Assembly: GCA_001592805.2 (NCBI GenBank)
Contig: CP051139.1
Location: 682,001-746,000, forward strand
Source: Peltaster fructicola
Taxonomy: Eukaryota > Ascomycota > Dothideomycetes
Length of the DNA stretch: 64,000 nucleotides
Reading direction: 5' to 3'
Of the stretch, positions 32,401 to 41,830 are shown one piece after another. The position numbers and the translations under genes are program-made. The stretch's first letter is position 1; each line of letters starts with the position of its first letter. Below the pieces are notes generated by a model. The model was not told where the DNA came from and did no database searches. It was given only the letters and a program-made list of their open reading frames with translations.

Positions 32401-33314
32401 CGCAGTGAAGTGAGTTTGAGCTGAGCTGAGCTTAGCAAATGCACCCTTCACGCGGCATCGATCGCCCCGCTCCGGCATTCATCAACCTTGTCCTTGGTTC
32501 CCACGACATGTATCCCTTAGTAGTGCCAGTGTGCTACATCTGGCGTCCATGGATTCCCGCGAAGCCACTTCGTTGTTAGCAGCGGACTTGTGTCTCCTCA
32601 CTACCGCAAAGCAGCGAGCAGCGCTCGTAGGCTCGTCCGTATGCTTTGTAGAGGGTATACGACAAGCTGAGATTCGGACTATGTGATTCGCGAGCTTGAA
32701 AATGAAACTAGGCCCTGCATCAGTTTCTTATAGCTTCCTAATCGGGACGAGTTCATCCTGGCTTTCGTCTGAGGTGCAACATTCTGGCAAGGACATATCC
32801 TTCTCTGCACGATACACGCTGCCAATTCGTGGACTGTACGTGGCCGCAGCTGCTCACAGGTAGCTGTCTGCCGTGATCTACTTCCTAGGGTTGTTGCAGC
32901 ATGCACAAAGTACATAGCAGATGACGCAAACGCTAAGTGTGCTGCAAGTCTCTTTGTATCTTCCTAGTTGCGCTCTAGCTTGACCGCAGTAGCTATTGGC
33001 AAGCTTCGTACGACAGTAGAGTAAGCGCTGCGAGATCAGCCATATCATCCTGCAGCTCGCAAGTGATGCGGCCTGCACATTGTACAACAAGCACTCATAT
33101 GTCCTGGACGACAGAAGTGTCCTTCGACAGAAGCTTAGGTGCCCGACTGGAAACACTGGATTGAAAAGGTATCTTGCCGTCGCTCGAACGATCATACAGG
33201 TTATACGATACGCCGGTAAGCAATGCCTCCCGAAACACCGCTCCCACAAGTCTCCTAGACTAGCCTTGGTTTACAGACTGGTTCAGAGCGAGTCGTGACC
33301 AACACGCGGATGCA
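32401..33314. other. Intergenic, nothing recognised
   Basis: About 900 bp between the desaturase relic and the thioesterase gene. Short open frames only, no domain seen. It may hold more decayed sequence. Confidence 0.5.
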
Positions 33315-34007
33315 TCACAGCGCTGCGCCTCGATTGCCCTTTGGCTTGATGAAGATGCTTTGCGCTTTGACACATAGAACATCGTCCTGAGCACGAAAGG
33401 CTGGCAAACTCCACAACTTCGCAACGACCCTGATCTTCCTTGAGGAGCTTGATGATTGAGCTACATCGCCGTCGTCAACGGTGGCCTGTACGATGATGCA
33501 CGAGCTTGTGGGGACGGGCGCCAAGAAGGACAGGGAGAGCTGGACAGTAGCAGCACCACTGCGAAACTCCGGCGTGTTGGCACTGTCGTCTTTAGTGCTG
33601 TTGACTGTGCGTTGTCAATAGGGGTGACACCGCAAGTCGACATTTCACTCACGGGCCTCCTTGGCACGAGGTGTAGCCTCAAAGTGACACATCGCAGCAC
33701 CACCGCAGCACTCGTCAAGGAGTGTGGCCAGGACGCCGCCATGTACGATGCCCCGGTGGCCCATGAAGCCAGGGCCCAAGAAGTAGACGGCCAGGATCGT
33801 TTTTGCTTTACGAGAGACCAGAACGGCGGGTGGTCGAGCGAAGAAGGCTTCACAAGTGCCAGTAGTGAAGGTCTCTGCTCTGTGAGCTTCTGGGATCTCA
33901 AGCACCGAATCCGTGGTGAACGCATCGGCATCCTGAGAGCGCAAGTGCTTGCTTAGAGGGTGCTCGTTGAGAAGACCTTGTAGATCTGGTGTTGATGTTG
34001 CCGCCAT
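33315..34007 (-). CDS. Hotdog-fold thioesterase (PaaI/4HBT-like)
   Basis: A 214-residue product in two exons, 33653-34007 and 33315-33604. The intron 33605-33652 (GTGAGT...CGCACAG) is chosen because it keeps the family C-terminus in frame. Hotdog landmarks are LGPGFMGHRGIVHGGVLATL with LLDECCG (catalytic Asp/Glu region on the central helix), then VQLSLSFLAPVPTSSCIIVQ, KIRVVAKLWSLPAF and AQSIFIKPKG. The family hydrolyses acyl-CoA thioesters. The start at 34007 (MAATSTPDLQGLLNEHPLSK) is preferred; an in-frame ATG at 34070 adds 21 residues. It sits alone between two pseudogenes, so it may be a survivor of the same accessory block. Confidence 0.87.
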
Positions 34008-34469
34008 GATGGGTTTGTGATTTGTCGTGTCGTGGTTGTCGAGGTTGCCATTGTATTGAAGTACGTGCATATCCCGAGGGAGGATTCATCTTGAGATTGG
34101 CGCCAGGTCGATCTGTCTTCACATGCTGCATGCAGGGTTGCGGCACAGAGTTCCTGCTGTCGGAGCAGATCTTCTCCAGAAAAATACTATCCCATTGGAG
34201 CTGGATCAGTAAGCCTGTGGCCCACCTCGATGCACTTGGGTAATGCTTGTACATCGGTCCAGTACAGGAGGGCGCGTACATTGACGACACTTCGAACTTA
34301 CCATTCCTTTCCTCTAAGCTCGTGCGACACCGTGATGTGATTGCTTTTGAGTTTCAACGACGGCGTGGACAACCTGTGACCGTGAATGCCAGCGCACGAG
34401 TTGTAGAGAGAGCTGCTCGCTGAGCACGTTGCACTATTGACCTACCTCACGTCTTCGTGAGCAATGGCA
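34008..34469. other. Gap between thioesterase and OYE relic
   Basis: Promoter side of the thioesterase. On the plus strand 34259-34436 there is an open stretch ending KLVRHRDVIAFEFQRRRGQ and VNASARVVERAAR that looks coding-like, but I cannot assign it. It may be another relic. Confidence 0.4.
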
Positions 34470-35640
34470 GGCAACACAGCTAGAACAACAGCTGCTGCTT
34501 CATTACTTCCCAAGCAGTCTGTAGCGGCCGGGCCATCTCTCACTTCATCCTCAAGTCTTCCAGAACCGGAGATGGGTCTCACCTATATGCCGATACTCTT
34601 ATGCTTGTCAGCTGATGTCCACGCACCTACCTAGTAGACTAGTGTCTCATCACTGCAGCCACTACACTTCCATGACCGCTTGAGGTCCCAAGTCTCACTA
34701 TCATCGAGGCTACAGCTGTCACACCCAACGGTAGGATCTCACTATATGACAGTGGACTCTACCCGGACGAACAAACAGCACCCATCGAAGTCATCGTAGC
34801 CTTTGCCAAGGAACGATACGAGGAAGGAGGTATTCAGCTTGCACATACTGACCACAAAGCTTTGACTCGATCTCCATGGCGCTTGGATAGAGAACTGGCA
34901 AGTCATGTCGCGGACCTCGAAGAAGGCGGAGGGCCAGATCATAACGTTGGACCAGCCTCAAAGAAGTGGGCTTCAGGTTATCCTTAACCAAGAGCAACCA
35001 CTGTGCGCAAGATCCGCGAGACTGTGCGCAGCCTCAAGGAGGCCGCACAGCGAGCAGTCCGTGCTGGTATAGATGTCATCGGGATACACGCTGCTCATGG
35101 TTATCTGCTTGGAAGCTCCCTATCACGAGTAAGCAACGAAAGGACTGACCGATTTGGTGGCTTCCTTGTCAACCGTATAAGATTCCTTATAGAAATCGTC
35201 GACGATGCCGCCTGGAGGGTGATTCCTACTATCATGCCATTGCTGTCCAGAATCTCGGCCACGGAATGGTTGCCGGACAACGACTGTGCATGGACGGATG
35301 AACAGACAGTGGAGCTAGCTGTTGAGTTGTACAAGAGAGGCGTCAACGTGCTCACGCTCAGCTCAGGTGGTAACTCCAGTGAGCCAAGGGTCTCCAGTAT
35401 CATCAAACTCCAGACAAACATTGCGAGGAGAGTCTACCAACGGCTGAGTGCTGCTGGTTGTGGTATCATAGTTGGTGCCGTAGGATGTATATTTGAGCCA
35501 AAGCAGGCTCGTGAGCTGCTGGGGATGTGATCTTGATGGGTAGGCAGTTCTCGAATCAGCCCAGCTGAGTGGTGAGAGTCGCTCAAGAGCTTGAGGTCGG
35601 GATCCAATGGCCAGTACAGTATCAGCTTGGCAGGTGTGGA
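34470..35640 (+). pseudogene. Relic of an Old Yellow Enzyme (YqjM-type NADH:flavin oxidoreductase)
   Basis: Flavin oxidoreductase landmarks run in the right order: LTIIEATAVTPNGRIS, GIQLAHTDHKALTRSPW (functional enzymes have GIQLAHAGRKAS), VGPAS, then GIDVIGIHAAHGYLL, SRVSNERTDRFGGFLVNRIR, MPLLSRISATEWL, VNVLTLSSGGN, CGIIVGAVG, and after another break AGDVILMGRQFS and VAQELEVGIQWPVQY. The frame is broken by a stop at 34985-34987 between SGYP and its continuation, again near 35528, and the 5' quarter is heavily degraded. The substrate-binding pair, normally His-x-x-His (H..GAHGYL), is partly altered to HAAHGYL. At least three breaks in all. Bounds are approximate. Confidence 0.86.
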
Positions 35641-36294
35641 CTAGAAACGAGGCTGTAGGAGGCCATAGATCGCTCGCTCGCACTGTTTGATATGACATAT
35701 AAGACGTCGAGCTGTCCTTGGTAAGGCGCCCGTCAAGAAGCACTGAAGCTGCTTGCCATCTCCATCGCATGATCAACATCTGCACGCGATCTTGAAGCCA
35801 TGCTGCTCATTGCGGCCTTCTGGTACGATCGTCAAGACATGCTGTGCTGACTTTGTGCGTCTACAGCGATGGTTGGTATGATGTTTATGTTGGAAGACAA
35901 AAGCAGCTTCGAGGTGAGCAATTGAATCTTGGCGGAACGACAACCGAGATTGCTGCTCACCTACACTACTCTGACCGGACGGCACGTCCAACACCGCCAC
36001 TTTCATAGCCTTCTGCTTGCAGACATGCGACGTAGATCGTGCTGACTTGTTCAGCAGGTGCCTCGTGACAGGCCGCAAATAGTCAATACCGAGCAGGCAG
36101 GTATTTCGAGACAAACTTCCTTCATTTGCTTTCAGAGCACTGTCTCAGTTACCACCTGCACACCCACAGTCACCAGACCAGCCTGCTATTCCTGCTCGGT
36201 GTTCATTGACCGCGATCAAAGCCCTTGCATAGGCCAATTCGCGAATACCTTAGCTGGTAAGCTTTGACGACAACAACACCGTCCTTACGCAGCT
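35641..36294. other. Intergenic, promoter side of the phosducin-like gene
   Basis: No gene is recognised. A minus-strand open frame of about 110 codons (35773-36114) has no domain I can name. Confidence 0.45.
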
Positions 36295-37237
36295 ATGGCA
36301 TCCTCTGAAGCACAACAAGAGTTCGACGAGCTCATGCGCAACAAAGAGCGCCGTGGGACGCACCCTGAGGACGGCCCGGGTTCCGTGAGCGAGCAAAATG
36401 ACGACGAGCACGTGTATGAAACGATGAAAGAGCAAGCCATACCACGACAAAGCATGTCATCGAACAGAGACATAGTGCCAAAGGCGAGATCAGGGTTCAA
36501 CACAGGCCCCAAGGGCGTGATAGCAGATGCGCAGAACTATCGAACAGCACAACGCGAATATCGGTCGGCACGAAATTCGACGACTGTACCTCCTACAGAA
36601 GAAGAGCTCAAGCTTGGACAGCAGCTTGCAATCGAGAAGCTAGCAGAAGTGGAAGAGCAGGACGATCTGGAGGATGACAACGATGACTTGGACGATGAAT
36701 TCATGGCGCAGTGGAGACAGCAGAGACTACAGGCCATGCACAAAGGAGCCTACACCAACACGATACAAGATCATTCCAGCAGTAAGAAGCTGTATGGGAA
36801 GATGAGCGCGGTAGATGCAGAAGCATACCTTGAGATCGTTGAGGGATCACCAGAGAGTACTGTCATCGTGGTCTTTATATCTGACGACGCTGTAAGCAGG
36901 TTCTACACTATATCGCGATTATGCTGATGTTGTGACAGTCAGAAGTCAGTCAAATCTTCGAGTTCTGTCTGCAGAGTCTGGCCAGCAAGCACCAAAGCAC
37001 TAGGTTCATCAAGTTGGATTACGAAGAGGCCGAGATCGAGGCTGCTGGTGTTCCTGGCATTATCGCATATCGAGGTGGTGAGAAGTTTGCAGCACTCATA
37101 CCTGTTCTCGACGAAATGCCTGATGATGGTGATTTGGACGTCACAACGCTTGAGCAAGTCATGCAGAAGTGCGTACTGCCTGAGTCGGTGATCAGCTGAA
37201 CCTACTGACACGTTATAGGCACCAGATACTGAGGTGA
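36295..37237 (+). CDS. phnA: Phosducin-like protein (G-beta-gamma chaperone)
   Basis: A 281-residue product in three exons, 36295-36891, 36939-37168 and 37219-37237. The third exon is only 19 nt; without the second splice the protein would end VMQKCVLPESVIS, whereas splicing gives the family-typical VMQKHQILR. The N-terminal helical region (DELMRNKERRGTHPEDGPGS and QQLAIEKLAEVEEQDDLEDD) is followed by a thioredoxin-fold domain (TVIVVFISDDA to LASKHQSTRFIKLDY, GVPGIIAYRGGEKFAALIPV). Phosducin-like proteins help CCT fold G-beta and assemble beta-gamma. In Aspergillus PhnA is needed for SfaD-GpgA function. The acidic stretch QDDLEDDNDDLDDE is typical. Its partner gene lies about 6 kb upstream on the same strand. 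Confidence 0.92.
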
Positions 37238-37321
37238 AGTACATGCGCTCATTCAAGGCGTGTTATTGCATGCATATGATTGAGATGGCTTTTCGAGGCC
37301 AGTAAATGGACCACACTACAC

Positions 37322-38063
37322 TCATTTTCCAAGTGTCAGATACAGTCTGTCACCGATATCTCCCAGCCCAGGCTTGATCATACCACTAGTATCCGTCTCA
37401 GGATCAACACCTCCCACCCAGATATCGACATTTCCTGGCCATGCTTCAGCAGCACGCTGCAGGCCGTCCTCACTCCCAAGTATCGAGATAGAGACGATTC
37501 GCTTGACTCCCCAGTCCTTGAGAGTGTCAATGGCAGCGCACAACGTCTGGCCAGTGGCTACGATAGGATCGACGATGATAGCCAGCTCAGGAACATGGGA
37601 CTCCTCGCCAGCTTTGTGGTAAGGCAGGTTGTTGTAGTACTCTACAGGCTGCAGAGTGCTCTTCTCTCGGTACATGCCAAGATGGTGCACCGACACCGGC
37701 ATGGGAAGTAGATCCTCGATAGCCTCAACCATGGATAGGCCTGAACGCAAGATGGGCACCAAGCATACTTGTGAGGGTGTCACAGCATTCATAGGATACT
37801 CATAGCCTAACGGAGAGACGTCCTGCTTCTGCATCAGTATATGTAGTGGTCACGGCACAAGACAGTCCTGCACGATGCTGCACCACACGTACCTTTCCGA
37901 CCGGTTCAACGTTCAGATTCTGTGCTAAAGCTTCGCAGCCAACGATGGTCGCGATCTGATGTACGAGCGTTTTCGTCGCTCTGGCTCCTGTGCTTGCAGA
38001 ACGCAACTGGCTGAGCTTCGCCTGCACACAGGGATGCTTCGATACGTGTACGCTGCCCTCCAT
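37322..38063 (-). CDS. Uracil phosphoribosyltransferase (bacterial Upp type)
   Basis: A 225-residue enzyme in two exons, 37893-38063 and 37322-37828, intron 37829-37892 (GTACGT, ACTGATGCAG). It converts uracil and PRPP to UMP in pyrimidine salvage. Landmarks are HVSKHPCVQAKLSQLRS, the uracil-loop side VCLVPILRSGLSMVEAI, LGMYREKSTLQPVEYYNNLP, the PRPP loop ELAIIVDPIVATGQTL, and PGLGDIGDRLYLTLGK at the end. It matches the bacterial-type enzyme rather than yeast Fur1, whose loop reads LLDPMLATG. The gene is divergent from the fluoride exporter with 348 bp between starts. Convergent with the phosducin-like gene, 84 bp apart. Confidence 0.95.
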
Positions 38064-38411
38064 GATTACTGCAGCGTTAATGGTGATCGAAAAGAGCTCG
38101 CTATCGTGTTGGCAAGTATCAAGCCGATCAGATAGGCGAGTGGAGGACTGTGATTCGTCGTTTGCTGGGCTGACCTGAGATTTGCCTGTTGCTAGCCAGC
38201 CACATGAGGCTTCGTCGATCTCGGCTCTCCAAGGGGCTCACCCGTCCTTGCAGGGACGCTAGTATCGCGCTCGAAATGAGCACTGCGCCATTGTTCTGCA
38301 ACTGTTTTGCCCTTGGGCCGCACTGCTCAATTTTACAAGCAACGTCGCCGAGAGCTGCGGCACCGCTGAGATGCTGCCGGCAATTGTGTCCTTGTGATAT
38401 CGCGTCCGATC
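38064..38411. other. Shared divergent promoter, UPRT / fluoride exporter
   Basis: 348 bp, no gene. The frame of the exporter is open 18 nt upstream of its ATG but begins with GTG, so 38412 is the start. Confidence 0.6.
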
Positions 38412-40388
38412 ATGGCTCAGGAAGGTCGAGAGGAGGATCCTGTGCCATCGAGTTCGGCTCTGGTCGAGCAGAAAACACTGGCACAACCGGACGTGTCGCC
38501 AATTGACACAAGCGACGAGGCCGCACAATCGCGAGAACGATCCTTATCAAACAACACCAGACAAACCGTCCAGTATGGCTCTCAACGAGTGGATCAACGT
38601 CCTGGAAGTTCAGGCAATCCGAGTATCAAGGGCAAAGGCAAGCGTGTCAACGTCGACTTCGCAGAACCACCAACCGGTGATGACAGGCTCCAACCAGTCT
38701 CTCCGATAGAGCCTCCTGAGAGCAGCACGCGGCCAGGGCATGTCCGTGAGGACTCTTACACGAACTTCAGTCGCCCTGCCTCTGTGAAACGCACCAACAG
38801 CAAGGCTGGCAGGCCACAAGCTGGTCCTTCTAACAACAATGCCTCAAGCTCGCTTCCAGTACATTCTGAGGACGAACAGCGTGGCGTTAAGATACCGACG
38901 AAACGCTCGAGCAAGAGCCTCAGTGGCAAAGACGATATGACAGCATTACCAACAAATCCGGGCAGCAACTCACAGACAAAGCAGAATCGACTGTCTGCAT
39001 CGACTGCAGGGAGCAGACGCTTACGACCACCAATACATCAATCAGACCTAGAGCGCGGCGAGCCAACAAGCTCAGACGAATCAGCACCTATACCGCCATT
39101 CTCTCAAGCCGTCGCGGAGGACCACAACTCCGGCAGACGACTCAAAGACCTACCTCCACCACCGTCGCCGTGGCTGAGAGAGCTGTACACCATCTCATAT
39201 CTAATATTCTTCTCATTCCTGGGTACGCTGGCTCGTACAGGAATCGAGTGGCTCACATTCTATCCTGGTGCCGTAATCATTACTCCCGTTGTATGGGCTA
39301 ATTTTGCTGGTTCTCTAATCATGGGCTTCCTGACGGAAGACAACAAGATGTTCCAGGATGAGTGGGCTGAACCTTTCACGACGCCTAAATCTGAGAAGCG
39401 AACATCGAAACAGAGTCGTATCTCTAAGCAGAGTCGCTACAGTGGACGTACCACCTTGTCACAAGACTTTGAACGCTTCCAGAGAAAGGAACGTGCCAAG
39501 ATCAAGAAGACAGTGCCATTGTACACTGGCCTGACCACTGGCTTCTGTGGTTGCTTCACTTCTTTCTCTCTCTTCGCGCGAGACATGTTTCTCGCACTCT
39601 CGAACGATACACCTAGTCCGATTAACCACCCAGCAGCGCCAGCAGCCGGCGCAACCGCGATCAGCACAACACAAACACTCCCTAGGAACGGCGGCTACTC
39701 ATTCATGGCAGTAGTTGCTGTTATCATTACAACACTCGCTCTTTCGATTGGTGGCTTTGTTGCAGGACAACAGTTGGCACTTCTGCTTGAACGAGTCACT
39801 CCAAGAATACCTACCAAGCTCACTCGATTGTTCCTCGATCGATTAGTGGTTGTCCTAGCATTTGGATGCTGGCTGGGGGCCATCTTCCTGCTCATATGGC
39901 CTCCAGATCGGCCAGGTGGGCCTCTTTCCGCAGGCAGTTGGGCAAACGAGACATGGCGTGGCATTGAGCTCTTCTCGATGGTCTTCTGTCCTGTTGGCTG
40001 CCTCATACGGTACTTTGCGAGCAAGAAGATGAATGCCCTGGAGCCTTCATTCCCACTTGGCACGTTTGCCGTCAACATGCTTGGCACCGCCATAATCGCT
40101 GTGTGCTACGACATTCAGCGCATTGGTCTCGGTGACAGTGGTGTGGGAGGAGGTTTGCTAGGCTGTCAAGCTCTAGAAGGTATCATCGACGGCTTCACAG
40201 GATGCCTGACTACGGTCAGCACCCTCGTGGCAGAGATCGTTGCTCTCAAACGCAAGTATGCCTGGAGCTATGCGTTGAGCACAATCATAGGCGGCCTGTG
40301 CCTGGTGGTTGTCATCATGGGTCCTGTAAGATGGACCATTGGATGGAGTGATCCTGTGTGCATCACCAGCTATACTAATAAATACTAA
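38412..40388 (+). CDS. FEX1: Fluoride exporter, two-domain CrcB/FEX type
   Basis: A 658-residue single-exon protein. The first 250 residues are disordered and Ser/Pro/Arg-rich (PPPPSPWLREL at the boundary). Two CrcB domains follow in tandem, as in eukaryotic FEX. Domain 1, about 258-470, has FSFLGTLARTGIEWL, VWANFAGSLIMGFL and TTGFCGCFTSFSLFARD. Domain 2, about 520-655, has GCLIRYFASK, FAVNMLGTAIIAV and IDGFTGCLTTVSTLVAEI. The Asn and the Phe/Thr/Ser-box residues that line the pore are seen in both copies, although the second has VSTL for FSxF, as expected for an asymmetric pair. It moves fluoride out across the plasma membrane. Convergent with the next gene, 56 bp apart. Confidence 0.95.
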   Translation: MAQEGREEDPVPSSSALVEQKTLAQPDVSPIDTSDEAAQSRERSLSNNTRQTVQYGSQRVDQRPGSSGNPSIKGKGKRVNVDFAEPPTGDDRLQPVSPIEPPESSTRPGHVREDSYTNFSRPASVKRTNSKAGRPQAGPSNNNASSSLPVHSEDEQRGVKIPTKRSSKSLSGKDDMTALPTNPGSNSQTKQNRLSASTAGSRRLRPPIHQSDLERGEPTSSDESAPIPPFSQAVAEDHNSGRRLKDLPPPPSPWLRELYTISYLIFFSFLGTLARTGIEWLTFYPGAVIITPVVWANFAGSLIMGFLTEDNKMFQDEWAEPFTTPKSEKRTSKQSRISKQSRYSGRTTLSQDFERFQRKERAKIKKTVPLYTGLTTGFCGCFTSFSLFARDMFLALSNDTPSPINHPAAPAAGATAISTTQTLPRNGGYSFMAVVAVIITTLALSIGGFVAGQQLALLLERVTPRIPTKLTRLFLDRLVVVLAFGCWLGAIFLLIWPPDRPGGPLSAGSWANETWRGIELFSMVFCPVGCLIRYFASKKMNALEPSFPLGTFAVNMLGTAIIAVCYDIQRIGLGDSGVGGGLLGCQALEGIIDGFTGCLTTVSTLVAEIVALKRKYAWSYALSTIIGGLCLVVVIMGPVRWTIGWSDPVCITSYTNKY

Positions 40389-40444
40389 TGCTTGCATATA
40401 GCAGCTAGATGGGCTGGTTCGATATAGACTTGATACCCTGAGTA

Positions 40445-41487
40445 CTACAAAGCTGTCTTCTCGATCCAAGCAAGCACATGTTCAGACACGACTTCTGGAG
40501 CTGATTCTGGTAGATAGTGACCTACGCCATCTCCGATCCCGAAACCTTGCACCTCTGCATCGACATAAGGTCTCCAGCTGGCTGTCACGTCGTGAGCTCG
40601 ACCAAGATTCCCAGCAGAATACAATGCCAGGACTGGTACCTTGACCTTTCGTCCAGCCTTCTGATCCTCCTCTTGTTCTTCGCTCTCCTGCACACTGCCT
40701 TCTCGGTAGTCCGCACAACTACCGCGAATAGTCTCTGCTTTGGCAAAGAGCGCTTTGTAATGCTCAACTGCGTTGTTCTCATACAACTTAGCTTTGCTCT
40801 GCTCAGAAGAACCCGCAGACTTGTCGAAGATGGTCTGGCAGAAGAGATCACCGCCCATAGCCATAATCATCTCTGGAGCGTTTGGCTGGGCAAGAAATGG
40901 CCAGTGGAAGTATCCTACACTCGCAGCAGGATGAGCAAACCCACGCCAGCACTCCCGTGTGGGCACGATGTCCATGAATACTGCTGACTTGATGTTCTCA
41001 GAGCCAGGGATCTGTGCTGCTAGCACTCTGTGGCCTACACGAGCACCTCGATCGTGCGAGCACCAGATGATTGGACGTGTTGCACCATCTTTCATGCTGG
41101 CATGGAGGGCCTCTAAGATGATGGCTCCGACCTCCTTCTTGGACGGTGAAGGAGGTGCTGAGCTGATGCCGTAGCCAGGAAGTTCAGGAATGAAGAGTGA
41201 CGCTTTATCCTTCCAAAGCGGAACGACCTACTTGATATGTTGGAACATTATGAAACTCTCGAGCTCAGCTACTTACATGGCGCCACCTGGACAGTGTTAG
41301 TCGTTTAGGAGAACATCACTTACTTGCTTACTGACATATAACTGCTCTGTGGGTAGCCATGGACCATGCATAGGATCACTCCGGAGCCATGATCATGACT
41401 GTAGCTATGCACTATGCCTCCCGAATTGTTCTCCGTCGTTTGCTTCTTGAGGAAGGGATGTAGGGAGAGCAAATCAACCGAAGCCAT
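40445..41487 (-). CDS. Alpha/beta hydrolase with Asp nucleophile (epoxide hydrolase / haloacid dehalogenase-like), with a 10-nt exon
   Basis: A 314-residue product in three exons: 41336-41487, a 10-nt micro-exon 41277-41286, and 40445-41227. Introns are 41287-41335 and 41228-41276, both 49 nt. The micro-exon is needed to build the oxyanion-side motif MVHGYPQSSYMWRHVVPLWK. The nucleophile elbow is WCSHDRGARVGHR, the HDRG form of dehalogenases and epoxide hydrolases, with Asp in place of Ser. The catalytic His lies in GVGHYLPESAPEVVSEH. The loop between about 140 and 220 is the cap domain. Actual substrate unknown. I see no signal peptide. Confidence 0.92.
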
Positions 41488-41826
41488 GTCTTCTGTGGTG
41501 TTTGGAGCATGAAGACATCATTCATCGCCCTCGGAGGTAATAGCGTGATTTCAGGGTCGTCGTTGAGTGGGGAGACAGATGGGACTCCCGGTGGTTCACC
41601 ACTGCGCTCGAGCCATTCTTCTGGACGAACTCTACGATAGTACTATCCTGGCCAGACCTGGTCTCGCACGCCATCAGCAACCATAATACAGGCGATAGTG
41701 ACTCTTTCAGCTTGAGTGCCTACACAATCACTCGCGCGCTCACCTACCATCATGACAGCGACTGTCGGCTCATGTCAGCATTGACGAAATCTTCTGATCC
41801 ATAATTGCAACCACGTCCCAGATGCG
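41488..41826. other. Divergent promoter, hydrolase / palH
   Basis: 339 bp, no gene. I searched for the PacC core GCCARG near the palH start and saw only GCCAGA, so no site is claimed. Confidence 0.55.
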
Positions 41827-41830
41827 ATGA
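41822..41830 (+). promoter_or_regulatory. Minimal uORF overlapping the palH start
   Basis: The sequence ATGCGATGA has an upstream ATG (41822), one codon, and a TGA (41828-41830) that overlaps the palH ATG at 41827. If transcribed, scanning ribosomes would meet the two-codon uORF first, which could reduce palH translation or act by reinitiation. Observed in sequence; effect is inference. Confidence 0.5.

Noticed and set aside
33461-33931. Minus-strand frame of 156 codons in the thioesterase gene
   Set aside because: It is an off-frame reading through the intron. The hotdog motifs lie in the frame of the chosen exons.
38394-38411. Six-codon extension of the fluoride exporter
   Set aside because: It begins with GTG, not used as a start in nuclear fungal genes in the usual case.
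41488-41826. PacC site upstream of palH
   Set aside because: Only GCCAGA is present near the start; it does not match GCCARG.
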